Translations under genes and position numbers: made by a program
In this document: in pieces, positions 1 to 8,109 of the stretch
How the letters are laid out: every line of letters begins with the position of its first letter
Position numbering within the stretch: the stretch's first letter is position 1
The notes under the pieces: model-generated
What the model was told of the DNA's origin: nothing
Seen by the model: the letters and a program-made list of their open reading frames with translations, nothing else
The model's database searches: none
Assembly (NCBI GenBank): GCA_031401035.1
Contig: JANNRA010000017.1
Span: 1 to 50,931 of the forward strand
DNA from: JANNRA01 sp031401035
Lineage (GTDB): Bacteria > Desulfobacterota > Binatia > HRBIN30 > CADEER01
Direction: 5' to 3'
DNA: 50,931 nt

Positions 1-51
1 TGCATCGGGGCCCAGTCGATCCCGCCAACAGGCGCCGACGGGGCGGCGCCC
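1..51. repeat. Partial copy of a dispersed palindromic repeat cut by the window edge
   Basis: Positions 29-51 match, with a single A-to-G difference, the 23-base right arm of the perfect palindrome at 48192-48266. The first bases (TGCATCGGG) also match the start of that element's loop. The left arm would lie before position 1, outside the window. The element sits just beyond the 3' end of the minus-strand exporter permease gene, so both copies are intergenic. Confidence 0.7.
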
Positions 52-107
52 TCCACCGCCCGCGCCCCACTGGTAGTCGGATGGGGGGGCAGCTCTACGA
101 CGCCGCA

Positions 108-1880
108 CTAGGGCTCGATCGCTTCGAGGCGGCGAATGCCCTCGCGGACGGACAGCAGCAGTACGGCGGCGATGAGCGCGACGACGGCGGCGAACGAAGC
201 CGCCACCGACCACTGCGCCGCCGACGAGAGCGGCACGCCCTGGAAGCGGCTGGAGAAGACCGCATAAACCGGCCAGGCTTCCAGGACGACGACCAGGCCG
301 ATGAAGGACATGCAGAGCACCATGAAAACGAGTCCGCCGGCGCTGGCCGCGACCTTGGCGGCGTTGTCGGCATCGAGGTTCGGGTAGGTCGCGCCGACCG
401 CCAGTGCCAGCGCGACGATGGCGAGGACCAAGCCGAAGAGCGTCGCGGCGGACAGCCACATCATGAACGGCATCACCTGGAGATAGGAATTGGTCGCCAG
501 GACGAGGATCTGACCGAAGACCAGCAGTGGCACGGCGCCGACCCAGAACTTGGCCCAGAACAGCCGCCGGGTCGGAATCGGCGCCCCCTTGAGCAGCCAG
601 AGCGCGCGCCCCTCCATGCTGAAGGACGGGAAGACGAAGCGCGCCGCGACGGAGGCGATGACGAAGGCGGCCAGGGCGAGGTTCACGAAGGCGATGACGT
701 TCTTGAAATAGAAGGTCACCAGCGGGCTGCCCTGCAACGGCAGGACGCTGAAGTTGTACAGGTACACCACCACCAGGGCGGCGAGGAGAATGAGCTGCGA
801 CCACTGGCTGGTGTCGCGAAAGAAGGTCTTCACTTCTTTGATCACCAGCATGCGCGTCTGGCGCGGCAGCGGCGCCGTCAGCAGGCGCAGGGCGCGCTCC
901 CACAGCGCGTGTCCGGTGAAGCGCGCCTGGCGGCCTTCCTGTGCCTTGGTCCAGCCGCGCAGAAACAGGCGCGTGACGACGGCCTCACAGGCCATCACGG
1001 CGACCGCAGCCGTGGTCACCAGCAGGGCGAAGTAGAAGAGCGGGCTGCCGTCGCGCAGCCCGAGCAGGGGAAAGAGGATCTCGGTCGCCCAGGTGCTGGG
1101 CAGGAAGCTGGCGTCGGGAGTGCGCATGGCGGCCAGGAAGGCGCCGAAATCCGCGAACCCCTCGGGGTTCACCAGTCGTTCCGGGCGGACGAGGCGGAAC
1201 AGCAGGTAGAGCAGCGCCACCGCGACGACCGAGAGCAGGACCAGGATGTCCTTCGTGCGTCGCGCCGGGAAAACGTTGACGAGCAGCGTCGTGGTCATGA
1301 CGCCGAGCGCCGCCGGGATGAGGGCGAACGGTGGCAACACCAGGGCGGTGGCCAGGTAGAAGAGCGGTCCGGTGGAGTGCACGACGCCGTAGGCGATGAA
1401 GGCCGGCAGGGCGAAGACGAGCAACATCCACGAGGAGTCGATCACCGTCTCCGCCAGACGGGCATAGAAGAGGCGGCGCAGCGGCACCGGCGCCGCCACC
1501 AGGCGATCGAGTTCGCGCGACAGGAAGAACGTCGACAGCGTGGTGACGATGTTCGAGAACAGCAGGATCGAGAAGAAGGTGACGAAGACCATGCCGAGCA
1601 GCTTGTAGGTGAGCACGGGGCCGAAGTCGGGGACGCTCAGGAAGTAACTCAGGGCACGATAGAAGAAGGCGAAGACGGCGCTGCCGAAGCCGAGCGCCAG
1701 CAGCGCGAAGCCGCCGACCCGCCACCGTCCCTGACGCGACAGACGCCGCCAGCGGTTGCGCGCCGCCAGGACACGCGGCGACAGCAGGCGTGCCAGGTCG
1801 CGCAGCGGGTGCGCTGCGACCGGCGCGGCCGGCGCGACGGTGCCGAGATCGAGGAGCGGGGAGACGCTGTCGTTCGCCAT
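108..1880 (-). CDS. ABC-2 type exporter, large membrane permease
   Basis: A 590-residue polytopic membrane protein. Many long hydrophobic segments run from about residue 50 to the C-terminus, in two halves separated by a hydrophilic loop around residues 330-360. It starts two bases after the stop of the ATPase gene, so the two are almost certainly translated together and form one transporter. The start at 1880 gives MANDSV; longer readings run into the ATPase gene and are not real. ABC-2 exporters of this size usually move lipids, polymers, antibiotics or other hydrophobic cargo outward. The cargo cannot be told from the sequence. No substrate-binding protein is nearby, which fits export. Confidence 0.85.
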   Translation of the reverse strand: MANDSVSPLLDLGTVAPAAPVAAHPLRDLARLLSPRVLAARNRWRRLSRQGRWRVGGFALLALGFGSAVFAFFYRALSYFLSVPDFGPVLTYKLLGMVFVTFFSILLFSNIVTTLSTFFLSRELDRLVAAPVPLRRLFYARLAETVIDSSWMLLVFALPAFIAYGVVHSTGPLFYLATALVLPPFALIPAALGVMTTTLLVNVFPARRTKDILVLLSVVAVALLYLLFRLVRPERLVNPEGFADFGAFLAAMRTPDASFLPSTWATEILFPLLGLRDGSPLFYFALLVTTAAVAVMACEAVVTRLFLRGWTKAQEGRQARFTGHALWERALRLLTAPLPRQTRMLVIKEVKTFFRDTSQWSQLILLAALVVVYLYNFSVLPLQGSPLVTFYFKNVIAFVNLALAAFVIASVAARFVFPSFSMEGRALWLLKGAPIPTRRLFWAKFWVGAVPLLVFGQILVLATNSYLQVMPFMMWLSAATLFGLVLAIVALALAVGATYPNLDADNAAKVAASAGGLVFMVLCMSFIGLVVVLEAWPVYAVFSSRFQGVPLSSAAQWSVAASFAAVVALIAAVLLLSVREGIRRLEAIEP

Positions 1881-1882
1881 GG

Positions 1883-2641
1883 TCAGACCGGCAGCCCGTC
1901 CTCGGCGCCCAGCTCTGCCTCGGCACCGGTGAGGTGCAGGAAGAGGTTCTCCAGCGTCGATCCCTGGCGCCCCGCCTGCGTACGCAGGTCGTCGATCCTG
2001 CCGAGGGCGATCAGGCGGCCGCGCATGATGATGCCGATGCGGTCGCAGAGCTCCTCGGCGACCTCCAGGCTGTGCGTCGACATGAAGACGGTGGCGCCGC
2101 CGGCGGCGAGGTCGCGGAAGATGCGCTTCAGCAGGCGCGCGCCGCGCGGATCCATGCCCACCGTCGGCTCGTCGACAATCAGGATGTTCGGCGCGTGCAT
2201 CAGCGCCCCGGCCATCACCAGGCGCTGCTTCATGCCGTGTGAGTAGCTCTCGGCGAGTTCGGCGCGCCACTCCGCCAGGTCGAAGAGCTGCAGGAGGCGC
2301 TCGCGCCGTCGCGTCATGGTCGCCTCGTCGACGCCGTACAGGTCGGCCGTGAAGTCGAGGTACTCGGCGCCGGTGAGCTTCTCGTAGACATGCGGCCGAT
2401 CGGGCACGAAGCCGCACAGCGCCTTGGCGCGCAGCGGCTCGGCGTGGAGGTCGAATCCGCCGAGCAGCACCGACCCCGCCGACGGCTGCAGCAGTCCCAT
2501 CATCATGCGGATGGTGGTGGTCTTGCCGGCCCCGTTCGGGCCCAGGAACCCGAAAATCTCGCCGGCGCGTATCGACAGGGTGAGGCGGTCCACCGCCGTC
2601 GTCGCGCCATAGCGCTTGGTCAGTTCGTTCAACTCGATCAT
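1883..2641 (-). CDS. ABC transporter ATP-binding protein
   Basis: A 252-residue ATPase that powers the permease encoded immediately downstream. The Walker A motif GPNGAGKTTT lies near residue 35. The signature is the non-classical YSHGMKQR near residue 135, and Walker B is ILIVDEPTVGMDP near residue 155. The H-loop histidine follows in MSTHSLE. The YSHGMKQR form is common in CcmA/NatA-type ATPases paired with ABC-2 permeases. The start at 2641 is preceded by a Shine-Dalgarno-like motif present in two tandem copies (see 2645-2670). Confidence 0.92.
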   Translation of the reverse strand: MIELNELTKRYGATTAVDRLTLSIRAGEIFGFLGPNGAGKTTTIRMMMGLLQPSAGSVLLGGFDLHAEPLRAKALCGFVPDRPHVYEKLTGAEYLDFTADLYGVDEATMTRRRERLLQLFDLAEWRAELAESYSHGMKQRLVMAGALMHAPNILIVDEPTVGMDPRGARLLKRIFRDLAAGGATVFMSTHSLEVAEELCDRIGIIMRGRLIALGRIDDLRTQAGRQGSTLENLFLHLTGAEAELGAEDGLPV

Positions 2642-2644
2642 TAG

Positions 2645-2670
2645 GCCTCCGTCCTGCCGCCTCCGTCCTG
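2645..2670 (-). promoter_or_regulatory. Tandemly duplicated ribosome binding site before the ABC ATPase
   Basis: On the minus strand the bases before the ATG read as two tandem copies of CAGGACGGAGGC, with a 14-base period. Each copy contains a GGAGG core. The proximal core ends four bases before the ATG and the distal one 18 bases before it. The duplication is directly visible. Whether both copies bind ribosomes is unknown. Confidence 0.5.
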
Positions 2671-2839
2671 ATCACGCACTCTGCGAGGTGGCACGCCAGA
2701 GAGCAACTTCGATGCCCGGGGGCTGCCGGCGAGTCGGCGCGGATGGCGCCTGGCGGACCTGCCAGGCGGCGCTCGCCGGTGTGGCGATCCGACGGTCGCC
2801 CGGCGCCGCTTTCTTCTGCGCCGCGACCTTCGTAGGCTG

Positions 2840-3940
2840 ATGCCGATGCGGGGGGCGGAGCGGGCGCTGCTGGCGACGGCGCTGTGGCTGGCCCTCGGCG
2901 CGGCGGCGTCGGCCGGCGAATTCGAGTTCCTGCCGCCGGCGCCGACGCGAAACTTCCAGCCGATCCAGCTCATCTTCCTCAACCTGCCGTTCGAGCGCGC
3001 CGTCGTGCTGCCGCCCGGCGACCTCGCCCTGCAGGCGCAGTCGGCCGAGATCAACGAGATCGCCACGTCGAGCGGGGCGATCGATTCGACACTGAAGTTC
3101 GAGTCGAACCGCACCGTCTTCGGCTTCCGCGTCGGCGTCTGGGACGGCTGGGAGGCGGGCATGGAGCTGCCGTTCATCTCCCGCTTCGGCGGCTTCCTGG
3201 ACCCGGTCATCAACGGCGCGGAGGAGTTCTTCGGGGCGGTGAATCCGGAGCGTAACCTGTTTCCGGAGAACACGTTCGGCGGCTTCAGCGTCGCGCGCGG
3301 CGACACGTCCCTGTTCGAGGGCGGCGAAGTGACGTTTCAGCCCGGCGACCTGAGCTTCCTCGTCAAGCGCCAGCTGCGCCTGCCGGAATCTTGGCCGCGC
3401 CTGGCACTGCGCGGTGCGATCAAGGCGCCGACCGGCGATGCGGACGAGGTCCTGGGCAGCGGCGAGCCGGACTTCGGGCTCGGCGTCGCGGCCGACTACC
3501 AGCCGTGGCAGCGCCTGATGCTGTATGGCAATCTCAACCTGGTCTATCCGCTCGGCCCGATCACCGCCGGTGACCTCACCCTCAATCCGTTCGTCGGCCA
3601 GTCCTTCGCCGCCCACCTCGCCATCACCCGTCACTGGTCGGTGTTCCTGCACGAAGCGGTCTACACCAGCCCCTTCCACGGCACCGGCGCGGCGCTGTTG
3701 GACGGCACGGTGGTCGAGCTGGGCCTCGGCCTCAACGTCGCCTGCGGTGAGCGCTTCGGCGCGCAGCTGCTCGGCATTCAGAACATGAGCGGGGTCGAGC
3801 AGGCGGCCGACTTCACCCTCATGCTGGCGCTGCAGTGGCGGCCCTGGGCGCTGCCGACCGACCTGCCGCCGGTGGGGCCGCCGTTGCCGCCGCCCACCGA
3901 CCTGCCGCCGCTCGGGCCACCGCCAGATCCGCCGTCTTGA
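2840..3940 (+). CDS. Secreted outer-membrane-barrel-like protein (DUF3187-like)
   Basis: A 366-residue protein with a signal peptide (cleavage near residue 25, after ASA). A long stretch of alternating hydrophobic and aromatic strands with Gly/Asn turns follows, as expected of an outer membrane beta-barrel. The layout and phrases such as FISRFGGFLDPVI recall the DUF3187 family of predicted barrels, whose role is unknown; this is recall, not a search. Odd point: after the last strand (LALQWRPW) the protein ends in about 28 mostly Pro/Gly residues in which PTDLPPxGPP occurs twice. Barrels normally end at or near the last strand. ATG 2846 is an alternative start. Confidence 0.65.
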   Translation: MPMRGAERALLATALWLALGAAASAGEFEFLPPAPTRNFQPIQLIFLNLPFERAVVLPPGDLALQAQSAEINEIATSSGAIDSTLKFESNRTVFGFRVGVWDGWEAGMELPFISRFGGFLDPVINGAEEFFGAVNPERNLFPENTFGGFSVARGDTSLFEGGEVTFQPGDLSFLVKRQLRLPESWPRLALRGAIKAPTGDADEVLGSGEPDFGLGVAADYQPWQRLMLYGNLNLVYPLGPITAGDLTLNPFVGQSFAAHLAITRHWSVFLHEAVYTSPFHGTGAALLDGTVVELGLGLNVACGERFGAQLLGIQNMSGVEQAADFTLMLALQWRPWALPTDLPPVGPPLPPPTDLPPLGPPPDPPS

Positions 3941-3995
3941 CCGCATGCGCGGCGGGCGCGTAGACACGGCCGCACGCGGACGAGGAGCGAAGGCA

Positions 3996-4922
3996 GTGGG
4001 AGAGATGTTGCGCGGCAAGGTGGCCGTCGTCACCGGCGCCGGGCGGGGCATCGGGCGCGGCGTCGCGCTCGAGCTGGCCGACCAGGGCGCGCAGGTGGTG
4101 GTCAACGACTACGGCGTCAGCTTGGACGGCCGCGAGCCGACCAGCGGTCCGGCCGAGGCGGTGGTGGCGGAGATCCGCGCCGCCGGCGGCACGGCGGTCG
4201 CCAACGCGCTGTCGGTCGCCGAGTGGGAGAACGGCCGGCGCATCGTCGAGAGCGCCGTCGAGCACTTCGGCCGCCTCGACATCCTCGTCACCTGCGCCGG
4301 CTTTCTGCGCGACCGTATGGTGTTCAACATGAACGAGGAGGAGTGGGACGCGGTCATCGGCGTCCACCTCAAGGGGACCTTCAACTGCATCCGCCATGCG
4401 GCGCCGTTGCTGCGCGAACAGCGCGGCGGGCGCATCATCACCTTCTCGTCCGGGGCCGGCATGTTCGGCAATCCCGGCCAGGCCAATTACGGCGCCGCCA
4501 AGGCCGGCATCAGCGGGTTGACCAAGGTCGTGGCGCGCGATCTCGGTCGCTACGGCGTCACCGTCAACAGCATCTGCCCGGTCGCCGCGACGCGCATGAC
4601 GATGACCGAGGCGACGCTCAGGGCGCGCGAGATTCGCAAGGCGCAGGGCATCGTCCGCGAGGAATCGGCCCTGCGTCAGTTGGAGAACCTGCAACCCGAG
4701 GATGTGGCGCCGATGGTCGCCTTCCTGGCCAGCGATCACGCGGCCGGCGTCAACGGCCAGATCATTCTCTGTGCCGGCACCTCGTACTCGCTGCTGTCGC
4801 TGCCGCGCGCCGTCAAGACGCTCTACAAAGAGGGGCGCTGGACACTCGACGAACTGGACGCGCTGGTGCCGGTGGCGCTGACCGACGGGCTGGCCAACCC
4901 GGCGCCGACCAGGGCCGGGTGA
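3996..4922 (+). CDS. SDR family oxidoreductase (3-hydroxyacyl-CoA dehydrogenase-like)
   Basis: A 308-residue short-chain dehydrogenase. The Rossmann motif TGAGRGIGRG binds NAD(P). NxAG appears as TCAG in ILVTCAGFLRD, and the catalytic Ser and YxxxK lie in FSSGAGMF and NYGAAK. GNPGQANYGAAK is typical of the dehydrogenase domain of type 2 multifunctional beta-oxidation enzymes, so an (R)-3-hydroxyacyl thioester is a reasonable but unproven substrate. The GTG at 3996 is chosen as start because it lines up residue for residue with the start of the paralogous next gene. A GAGGAG motif lies eight bases upstream. The longer reading from 3945 lacks support. Confidence 0.85.
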   Translation: MGEMLRGKVAVVTGAGRGIGRGVALELADQGAQVVVNDYGVSLDGREPTSGPAEAVVAEIRAAGGTAVANALSVAEWENGRRIVESAVEHFGRLDILVTCAGFLRDRMVFNMNEEEWDAVIGVHLKGTFNCIRHAAPLLREQRGGRIITFSSGAGMFGNPGQANYGAAKAGISGLTKVVARDLGRYGVTVNSICPVAATRMTMTEATLRAREIRKAQGIVREESALRQLENLQPEDVAPMVAFLASDHAAGVNGQIILCAGTSYSLLSLPRAVKTLYKEGRWTLDELDALVPVALTDGLANPAPTRAG

Positions 4923-4932
4923 GGAGGGGCAC

Positions 4933-5883
4933 ATGGGGACCCGACTGCAGGGCAAGGTCGCCGTCGTCACCGGCGCGGGGCGCGGCATCGGCCGCGGCAT
5001 CGCGTTGCTGATGGCCTCGGAAGGGGCGGCGGTGGTGGTCAACGACCTCGGCGCCAGCCTCGACGGCGCCGGGCGCGACACCTCGGCAGCCGACGAGACC
5101 GTCGCCGCCATACGCGCCGCCGGCGGCGAGGCCGTGGCGAACTGCGACAGCGTCGCCGACTACCGCGCCGCCGAGGCGATCATCGAGACCGCGGTGCGCG
5201 CCTTCGGCCGCGTTGACGTGCTGGTCAATAACGCCGGCATCCTGCGCGACCGCATGATCTTCAACATGAGCGAGGACGACTTCGACGCCGTCATCGCCGT
5301 GCACCTCAAGGGCACGTTCAACTGCAGCCGCCACGCCGCCGTGCGCATGCGCGAGCAGAAGGGCGGGCGCATCATCAGCATGTCGTCGACCTCCGGTCTC
5401 TACGGTAACCCCGGCCAGGCCAACTACGGCGCCGCCAAGGACGGCATCGCCGGCTTCACGCGCGTCGTCTCGCGCGACCTCGGTCGCTACGGCATCACCG
5501 TCAACGCCATCGCCCCGGCGGCGGCGACGCGCATGACGGCGACAGTCGGCGACGCGGCGCGCCAGGCACGCGCCAAGGCCGGCATCGCCTCGATGGGCGC
5601 CGAGGCGCGCACCCTGCTGCCGCGGCCGCAACGCGAGCCGGACGACGTCGCGCCCTTCGCCACCTACCTTGCCAGCGACGCCGCGGCGGGCATCAACGGC
5701 CAGATCTTCGTCGTCATGGGCGGCATCATCTCGCTGACCAACTATCCGGCGCCGCAGCGGACGATGACCAAGGCGACGCGCTGGCGACCGGAGGAGATCG
5801 CGGCGCTGTTTCCGTCGACGCTCGGCATGGATCTCGTCAACCCGGCCCCGGCGCAGCCGCCGCCGCCGGCGCCGAAGGCTTAG
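4933..5883 (+). CDS. SDR family oxidoreductase, paralogue of the preceding gene
   Basis: A 316-residue short-chain dehydrogenase, clearly a tandem-duplicate paralogue of its upstream neighbour. It shares TGAGRGIGRG, VNNAGILRDRM, MSSTSGLYGNPGQ and the YxxxK in NYGAAKDG. A GAGGAGGGG ribosome binding site precedes the ATG. The genes are ten bases apart and followed after five bases by a MaoC-fold hydratase. That arrangement suggests dehydrogenase and hydratase act on the same CoA (or ACP) thioester. The Pro/Ala-rich C-terminus (about 15 residues) is low complexity. The exact substrate is not readable from the sequence. Confidence 0.87.
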   Translation: MGTRLQGKVAVVTGAGRGIGRGIALLMASEGAAVVVNDLGASLDGAGRDTSAADETVAAIRAAGGEAVANCDSVADYRAAEAIIETAVRAFGRVDVLVNNAGILRDRMIFNMSEDDFDAVIAVHLKGTFNCSRHAAVRMREQKGGRIISMSSTSGLYGNPGQANYGAAKDGIAGFTRVVSRDLGRYGITVNAIAPAAATRMTATVGDAARQARAKAGIASMGAEARTLLPRPQREPDDVAPFATYLASDAAAGINGQIFVVMGGIISLTNYPAPQRTMTKATRWRPEEIAALFPSTLGMDLVNPAPAQPPPPAPKA

Positions 5884-5888
5884 GGCGG

Positions 5889-6350
5889 ATGGCGATGCAG
5901 CAGGTGTGGGGCCGCTACTTCGGTGACTACACCGTCGGCGAGGTGATCAAGCACTGGCCCGGGCGCACGATTCGCGAGGCCGACGACACCTGGTTCACGC
6001 TGCTCACCATGAACACCAACCCGATCCACTTCGACGAGCACTTCGCCAGCCAGTCGCAACATGGACGCTGTCTGGTGAACGGCACCCTGGTGTTCGCCAT
6101 CGCCGTCGGGATGTCGGTGCGCGACATCAGCCAGACGGCGATCGCCAACCTCGAGTACGAGATCGTCCGCCATCTCGCGCCGACCTTCCACGGCGATACC
6201 CTGTACGCCGAGTCGGAGATCCTCGACCAGACGCCGTCGTCCAAGGGCGACCGCGGCGTGCTCTACGTCGAGACGCGCGCCTGGAACCAGCGCGAGGAGC
6301 GCGTCCTGTCGCTGCGCCGCCGCGTGCTGTTGCCGCGCCGCCCGGCCTGA
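5889..6350 (+). CDS. MaoC-like hot-dog fold acyl dehydratase/hydratase
   Basis: A 153-residue single hot-dog domain protein of the MaoC/R-hydratase family, which hydrates or dehydrates acyl-CoA thioesters. Hydratase motif 2 is present as NTNPIHFDEHF near residue 40. The Asp of the classical DxNPxH dyad is Asn here, while the His remains. Subfamilies with an ADxxWFTLLTMN-type lead, as here, include mesaconyl-CoA hydratase-like enzymes, in which this position often differs (family knowledge recalled, not searched). It begins five bases after the second SDR gene, so the three form an operon. Confidence 0.82.
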   Translation: MAMQQVWGRYFGDYTVGEVIKHWPGRTIREADDTWFTLLTMNTNPIHFDEHFASQSQHGRCLVNGTLVFAIAVGMSVRDISQTAIANLEYEIVRHLAPTFHGDTLYAESEILDQTPSSKGDRGVLYVETRAWNQREERVLSLRRRVLLPRRPA

Positions 6351-6357
6351 CCGGTCG

Positions 6358-7974
6358 TCAGTCGTCGCCGGGGTCCGCGGCGGCGAGTGCGGCGGCGGCG
6401 GCGCGTAGGCGCTGGCGGTCGACCTTGCCGCTGCCCAGCGTCGGCAGGCCCGCGGCGGACACGAAGAAGACGTGCCGCGGCACCTTGTAGCTGGCCAGCG
6501 TCGCGCGGCAGTGGGCGAGCAGCGCGTCGGCGCCGCCGGCGGCGCCGACGGCGGCGTCGCGGCGCACGACGAAGGCGGCGACGTTCTCGCCGCGCGTCGG
6601 GTGCGGCACCGGCACGACGTGTGCGATCAGCACGCCGGGAAACTGCGCCAGGGTCGCCTCGACCTCCGCGGCGGTGACGTTGACGCCGGCGGTCTTGATC
6701 ACGTCCGTCAGGCGGCCGACGAAGTGCAGCCAGCCGCGCGCGTCGAGCCGACCGCAGTCGCCGGTGTGGAAGTATCCCTCCGCGTCGAAGCAGCTGCGCG
6801 GGTCGCGTTTGTAGTAGGTCCGCATCAGGCTCGGGCCGCGGACGATGATTTCGCCCTCGCGCTCTGGCGGCAGCTGCAGGCCACTGTCGGGGTCGATGAT
6901 GCGCAGGTCGAGGTCCGCCATGGGGCGGCCGTGCGCGCCGGCGCGGTCGGCGAGGGCGTCGTCGAAGCGGCTGCAGGACGCCATCGGGCCGGTCTCGCTC
7001 ATGCCCCAGGCGCCGACCGCCTGATGATCGGCGCGGAACAGCGCCGCGGCCCATCCAGTATTGGCGCCCGGCCCCTTGCGCAGATGCAGCCGGTCGCGGT
7101 CGAAGGCGGGATGGCGCAGCAGGGCTTCGGCCTGGTGCGGCCAGGCGAACAGGGTCGTGCAGCGGTGCGCCGTCAGCAGGCGCAGCGTCTCGTCGGCCTC
7201 GAACACCTCCTGCAGCACGATCGAGCCGCCGCGCGACAGGGGGGCGAGCGCGACGCCGACCAGACCGCCGTTGAAGAACAGCGGCAGGTAGCCGTAGGTG
7301 ACATCGTCGGCGTCGAGTCCGAGCCGTTCGGCGACGCTGTCGGCGCCGCGCAGCATGCTGGCGTGCGTGTGCACCACCCCCTTCGGCGCGGCGGTGCTGC
7401 CGGAGGTGAAGAAGATGGCGGCGTCGTCGCTGCCGTCGACAGCGTCGAGCGCCGCGGCGCTCCACGCCGTCGTGCGCGCGTCGCCGCTGGCGAGGAAGTC
7501 CTCCCAGGCGAGCACGCCGCGCGGCAGATCGTCGCCGTCGCAGACGACGTGGCGCAGGCCGGGCAGGGCGGCGGTGCGCAGCGGACCCGCCTCGTCCAGG
7601 GTCGGACAGATCTCGAGGAGCATGGCGAGATAGTCGTGGCGGAGGAAGCGGCCGACGGTAATCAGTACCGCGACATCGGCGTGGCGCAGCGCATCGCCGA
7701 GCTCGGGAGCGCGGAAGAGGGTGTTGATCGGCACCAGGACGGCGCCGAGGCGCCAGGCGCCGAAGGCGCAGCGCAGCCAGTCCGGCCGGTTGGGCATGAG
7801 GAGTCCGATGCGCGTCCCCTTGGCGACGCCGAGGCGGGCGAGGGCGTCGGCGACGCGGCGCGCGTCGGCCGCCAGGGCGCTGTACGACACGGCATCCCCG
7901 CTCGCCGCGTGCAATGCGATGCGGCTACCGTGCGCCGCCGCCAGGCCGCGCAGCCTGTGTCCGATGCTCTCCAT
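6358..7974 (-). CDS. AMP-dependent acyl-CoA synthetase/ligase
   Basis: A 538-residue ANL-superfamily adenylating enzyme, expected to activate a carboxylic acid to its CoA thioester via an acyl-adenylate. The P-loop-like motif FTSGSTAAPKG lies near residue 185 and the A5-type motif GWGMSETG-like (GAWGMSETGP) near 310. The hinge Asp lies in YFHTGDCGRLD, and the catalytic C-terminal Lys in SGKVDR about 20 residues before the end. It converges with the hydratase gene (seven bases between stops). The SDR/MaoC/ligase set therefore looks like one metabolic module on both strands. The start at 7974 (MESIGH) excludes an upstream low-complexity extension. Confidence 0.88.
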   Translation of the reverse strand: MESIGHRLRGLAAAHGSRIALHAASGDAVSYSALAADARRVADALARLGVAKGTRIGLLMPNRPDWLRCAFGAWRLGAVLVPINTLFRAPELGDALRHADVAVLITVGRFLRHDYLAMLLEICPTLDEAGPLRTAALPGLRHVVCDGDDLPRGVLAWEDFLASGDARTTAWSAAALDAVDGSDDAAIFFTSGSTAAPKGVVHTHASMLRGADSVAERLGLDADDVTYGYLPLFFNGGLVGVALAPLSRGGSIVLQEVFEADETLRLLTAHRCTTLFAWPHQAEALLRHPAFDRDRLHLRKGPGANTGWAAALFRADHQAVGAWGMSETGPMASCSRFDDALADRAGAHGRPMADLDLRIIDPDSGLQLPPEREGEIIVRGPSLMRTYYKRDPRSCFDAEGYFHTGDCGRLDARGWLHFVGRLTDVIKTAGVNVTAAEVEATLAQFPGVLIAHVVPVPHPTRGENVAAFVVRRDAAVGAAGGADALLAHCRATLASYKVPRHVFFVSAAGLPTLGSGKVDRQRLRAAAAALAAADPGDD

Positions 7975-8109
7975 GCCCTCTGCTCGTCGTCGGGCGCGTC
8001 CGCCCGGCGACCGTGGCGCTCCCGCGGCGACCGATAGCGCCGCCCCGGCGCGAAGGCAACGCGCTGCTGGATAGCGCGACCACGCTTGGGGTAGAGGCGG
8101 GCACCCGCC

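Noticed and set aside
81..2246. Long plus-strand frame opposite the ABC permease and ATPase
   Set aside because: Composition is Arg/Glu/Gln/His-rich shadow sequence; the minus strand has Walker motifs and membrane helices.
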